From the NCBI GenBank assembly GCA_000708835.1, contig DF237322.1:26139-90138 (forward strand): a DNA stretch of 64,000 nucleotides. Reading direction: 5' to 3'. The stretch is from Klebsormidium nitens (lineage: Eukaryota > Streptophyta > Klebsormidiophyceae > Klebsormidiales > Klebsormidiaceae). The notes below the pieces were generated by a model. That model saw only the letters and a program-made list of their open reading frames with translations, was not told the DNA's origin and searched no databases. This document shows, piece after piece, positions 60,068 to 64,000 of this stretch (its first letter is position 1; every line of letters starts with the position of its first letter). The position numbers and the translations under genes are program-made.

Positions 60068-61799
60068 CGGCAGGCGGCCCGGTGTGGGCAGGATGGGGGG
60101 CGGGCATGGAGAGGCAGGTGTTCGCAAGGGTGGGGGCGGAGGCAGTGGCCCCGGGGATCCAATGTGGGGTGCTGAGTGCGGCGAGGGAGTGACGTGTGGG
60201 ACTAGGGTCCAGGCTAGGTGTGACAAGTAGGGTTTGAGGTTGGATATGGTTTGGTGAGAGGTCGGGGGTGTTTGGTTTATTTCAAGTGGTGTGTTTGCAC
60301 GGAACGCCTGATGATGGCAACCTTGGAAAGGGCGGACGTTTATGCCCAGGGGCGCAATCAATAGGTGTATTGGTGTAGGTCGTGCTGGGGCCGACAAGCA
60401 GCATCTGCCCAGTTTTGGCCAAAGGTGGAGCAAGCGAAAACCTGGATGAGCATAGGCGTGTGCGTTTGGTATTCCCACATCAAATAAAGTGTAGCAATCG
60501 TCTGTAAGAAGCGAAGTTGCTGCAACCCAATACCGTAGTAGGTACACGCAGAATCCCAATATCGTACAGTTTGAAGAGGCATCCTTCAATGCGATTTAGG
60601 GGAAGTTTTGAGGATTGAAGTGACGCCCAGTCAAGGTGTGTGCAAACGTCGTCTTCGACCCTCCTTCGACAATGGCATTTCGTTTTTTCGAGCTCAATTC
60701 TTCTGGACTTCTTTGCATGCATTGCAATCGTCCACAATTGTTGCTACAAGTTTTCCTCACATTTGCTAGTGTGTCGTTTGCATGTGCCATTGTATGCATT
60801 GGCCTTCTGACTTGCTTGCCAGTTTGCGTTATGTTTACTTGTGTGCAGAACCTTGGACTCCTGCATGAGTTTATCAGTAACTAAGATGGCATGTCCAAAT
60901 CACAGCATACGTTGCATATTCATAGGGTACATGCTGGAACCACGTGTTTTTGCTTTGCACCTTGGATTTGACATCGTCCACAAGAGAGTTACAAATAAAA
61001 CTTTATTCTTTAAGCAAGGGAATAAACGATAATCGATCATTTATCCTTTATTCCAGGCACGTAACATGTTTTATAGTTGTGCATTGGGCCGATCATCTAT
61101 CATATGATTCAAACGGGACCAACAACTATCATGACTTGAAGCCATGTGGCAATTGTTGCTCATGCATGATCAATCTGAGTTTGTATCGTAGAATCAGATA
61201 CTGAATAGGGAAGCCTTCATGCAGAAAGAACGAGAGTTGACGCTGTTGACACGATAGTAGCAGAAGGCCGCGGAATTGACCCCAAAGGCAGGCTGCGTTT
61301 GGGATGCGTAGGCATCCAGCAGTTTGGAAGGCGGGCACTGAGTTTTCAACATGCAAAATGTGCCAATGTATACTTATAGTGTCGGAGGGTAGCATTGGTA
61401 GTAGACTCGGAGGAAAATAAGCAGCGGATTCAGCAGCGATCGGACCCAGGAGTCTGGAATGCATCAAAATTTCTAGGCAATTTGGTAAGACAACGGCAAA
61501 AAACTTACAAAAGCTTCAAGTTACTGAAGGAAGGCCGGACAAGTTTGAGAGAGAATTGCACATGCACATGCATGGCAAGATAGTCGGAGCAATCGTCTGT
61601 CTGCATGCAAATGTTCATTGGGTCCGGTTGACATGCAATGCTCCGGGGCCAGCCAGCCCCCCGTCACTTATGGATTCAATCTAGCTACTCAAGCTTGAGC
61701 CGATCGATGCATCAAGAACACAGCGGGCGCGGATTTGCTTATAATTGCATGCAAGGATTGGAATCAATTTTGACATGCTATACACTTGAAATTGGTTTT
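60068..61799. other. Intergenic gap after PURA1
   Basis: About 1.7 kb, G-rich for the first 150 bases and then AT-rich. It holds the PURA1 3' end. No reverse transcriptase, protease or gag reading frame is visible, so the retroelement that follows lacks its 5' part. Confidence 0.6.
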
Positions 61800-62592
61800 C
61801 GCGTCATTGCACCGACAATGACTGACTGGGACGAATGGTTGTCGAGAGCCAATTCGCCTATAATAACTCCTACCACGAAGGCATCCGTGATACACCGTTT
61901 CATCTGGTCCTTGGTCGTCATCCTCGCACTCCCTTGGGTGTGACGACTTCGGATAAGCGCCCTTCTGACGCCTCTGCTTTTGTCGAGCGTCTGCAATCTC
62001 TGCATGACCGCGCACGCCGAAGGTCTGATTGCAGCTCGACAGAGACAAAACGCATTTGCGGATAAAAAGCGCGTCGAGAAGACGTACGCTGTCAAGGACC
62101 AGGTATTTCTGAGTACCAAGACTCCTGATTCTGAAGCACGCGGACTCGCGAAGCCGCAAGCTGACGCCGCGTTGGGTGGGTCCCTTTACTGTCGTGCAAA
62201 CTGAGGTGGGTTCTCTAGCTTATAAATTAGAGATGAATCCGGGGTGGCGTGTTCACCCCGTTTTCCACGTGTCTCTTCCAGAGCCATACCGCTCTGATGG
62301 GCGGACCCAACCCCCACCTATTCCAATTGAGTTGGAAGGTCATCTGGAATATGAGGTCGACTGTATACTAGACCACCGTTTCTCTGATCGAAAATGGGAA
62401 AACCTCTGGTATATCTCATTCACTGAAAGGGTTATGGGCCAGAAACATAACTTCTGGAAACCCGAAGGTAATGTCGCGAACGCTCCTGAGGTAGTGGGAG
62501 AGTACTGGCAACGGATTGGACGAGCTGCCGGCATAGGAGCTGCCCCAGCTGTACCAATTCCTCGAGAAACGCGCGTTCGGCGGAACCGCTAA
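61800..62592 (+). mobile_element. Ty3/gypsy retrotransposon remnant: integrase C-terminal part and chromodomain, broken
   Basis: Three frames in succession encode the end of a gypsy integrase (FAYNNSYHEGIRDTPFHLVL with GRHPRTPLG), its linker (AARQRQNAFADKKR, KDQVFLSTKT) and a C-terminal part with GPFTVVQTEVGSLAYKL, NPGWRVHPVFHVSLPEPYR and a chromodomain-like segment. The last stops at 62592 (TAA 62590-62592). The frame changes near 61850, 62020 and 62175, so no intact protein is made. Gag, protease, reverse transcriptase and RNase H are absent in the window. It belongs to the chromovirus branch, typical of plant and algal genomes, and is dead. Confidence 0.85.
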
Positions 62593-62912
62593 ATCTCCTC
62601 TCGTGACTCATAGTATGCTGGTTGGGCATACCAACTGTACTGTGGTTACTATACTACTGGAGGCTGCTCTGTAACTGAATCTGTGTCTCTCTGACTTTTC
62701 TATAAAGTTCTGATACATTCTGACAATCTGGTCAAAACTCTAACGTCACACTCTGATACAACTGTGACGGTCTCACGATCTGTAACTCTACTACTGAGTG
62801 AAACACCTCTGTGTTCTTATCATTCTGATCTTTAATGTCAATATGATCTGTCGATTTTTGCAATCCACAGATCACGGAGACCCCCCGGGGGCCCCCCCCG
62901 AGAAGAGGCGAG
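62593..62912 (+). other. Untranslated retroelement 3' region with a possible polypurine tract
   Basis: About 320 bases between the chromodomain stop and a candidate LTR start. It ends in a G/C run and then the purine-rich GAGAAGAGGCGAG at 62900-62912, which could have primed plus-strand synthesis. Confidence 0.4.
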
Positions 62913-64000
62913 TGTTGCAATCCGTGTGGCATCTACATTTGGACGGCCTCGTATCAATTCTGTTCGGCATGCAAGACTTATCCAATAGGGTAGTCGAATA
63001 TCTGTTCTGAACCTCTGTTCTAAATATTCTGAGCCACATTCATTTGTCGCTTCAGTCTAGTTGTCACCTGCACATGGGTACTGTCATAGCTACCCAATAC
63101 GTCATATTTTCAACATGATACGCGAATTTAAGAGTAATGTTTCTCGAAACATTGATACCGCTTGAATACGGCCAAAATACGCGGAAAAAAGAAAATAATC
63201 CAAAATAATCCAAAACAATTCATGTAAAATTCGAAATAGGTATCGAGAGCGCCATATAGCATTCATTTCATGCATTTTGATCATCGCAAGGCAACATTCC
63301 TCTTAAATCACTCAGATAAAGTGGTTTATAAGACGGAAATGTGTCAAAAGCGTGTGAAGCTCTGAATGGTAACGGCTCTGACGTCATAACGTATCTCCCA
63401 CGTATTTGAAAAGCTTCAAACATTGATACTTCAAAATTCGCGTATTGTCCTTCTCGCGCAAAATACCCGTATTACGTATCGGATAACTATGGGTGCTGTA
63501 TATGTGTACTACCGGTCACGTGTCATATCTGATGTACGCATGGCAGTCGGCGCGCGTATTGGACGCGACGACTCTGCCACTCACACATGACACGAATGCA
63601 TCTTACTAGATAATGATGCACAACCGGATGACTCGACTTAGCTATGTCAAGACTTATCCACGCGGCCAAGTCTCATGTACTGATTACTGTGTTCGACTGA
63701 GTACCCGATACGAATGCCAACCTGGGCATGTAGTACTGTGACGTCTGCCCTAAAAGCCTCAGCTATAAAGCGGCAATACGATCAGAGAACGAAGCGGAAA
63801 CTCTGTCGCCTATGCAGCAGCCATAGAAAACCTGGAAGCGCCCTCTTGCAGAAACCAGAGTTCTGTGTTCTATGCTGAGTTTCGCTTCCCCTTCCCCTTT
63901 AGGTGCCAGCCCGCAGACCGGACTTACCCTGACTGGGTACTCGACGGGAGACTACTTCGTCAGCCAGAGACTCCAGTAGATAAGCTTAGTCACTTCCCTG
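62913..64000 (+). repeat. Possible 3' LTR of the gypsy element, truncated by the window end
   Basis: It starts TGTTGCAATCC directly after the purine-rich tract, and TG is the usual LTR start. A TATA-like TATAAA at 63764-63769 would suit a U3 promoter. The terminating CA and a second LTR copy cannot be seen, so this remains a positional inference. Confidence 0.4.
63764..63769 (+). promoter_or_regulatory. TATA-like box in the candidate LTR
   Basis: TATAAA within AGCTATAAAGCGG, about 850 bases into the candidate LTR and followed by a less AT-rich stretch. It is placed as a U3/R promoter would be; unproven. Confidence 0.3.

Overview
This is a nuclear segment from a green eukaryote. It has many short GT-AG introns, GC-rich exons and AT-richer gaps. 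The lineage is best read as a streptophyte alga: a complete class III HD-Zip gene (homeodomain, leucine zipper, START, MEKHLA) and a CW-AWS-SET histone methyltransferase are streptophyte-type genes. A decayed psbP exon indicates a photosynthetic lineage, and a cilia/flagella gene (CFAP119/CCDC189 family) implies motile cells. Klebsormidium or a similar genus would fit, but the species cannot be fixed from the sequence. All exon models were built by eye from splice sites and reading phase; no RNA evidence was available.

Layout from left to right. 290-2093 (+): 3' part of a cystinosin gene. 3360-4500 (-): a small four-exon gene for a mitochondrial-targeted LEA-like protein. 5811-10110 (+): AAAP-type amino acid transporter. 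10909-12331 (-): CFAP119. 13087-15015 (+): Golgi Qb-SNARE GOS12/GOSR1. 16082-22523 (-): HD-Zip III, 13 exons. 22524-26252: gene-poor, repeat-bearing gap. 26253-32363 (-): U5 snRNP GTPase Snu114/CLO, 13 exons. 34648-37271 (+): CAX-type cation/proton exchanger. 38238-38451 (-): psbP remnant. 39293-43439 (+): RFC2 clamp-loader subunit. 45450-50691 (+): biotin-protein ligase (HCS1). 52160-57445 (-): ASHH2/SDG8-like H3K36 methyltransferase. 58078-60067 (+): Pur-alpha. 61800-62592 (+): broken Ty3/gypsy integrase-chromodomain remnant, followed by a possible LTR that runs off the window.

The genes are housekeeping and developmental loci without an operon-like theme. Three pairs are head-to-head and may share promoters: CFAP119/GOS12, Snu114/CAX and ASHH2/PURA. 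The least ordinary signals are five. They are decayed tandem copies of an exon start inside RFC2 intron 4, and the psbP exon killed by an 8-bp duplication beside a dispersed repeat. They also include an HD-Zip III gene without a recognisable miR166 site, the unfamiliar LEA-like gene, and several inverted-repeat elements in the gaps. No CRISPR array, rRNA or convincing tRNA gene was seen.
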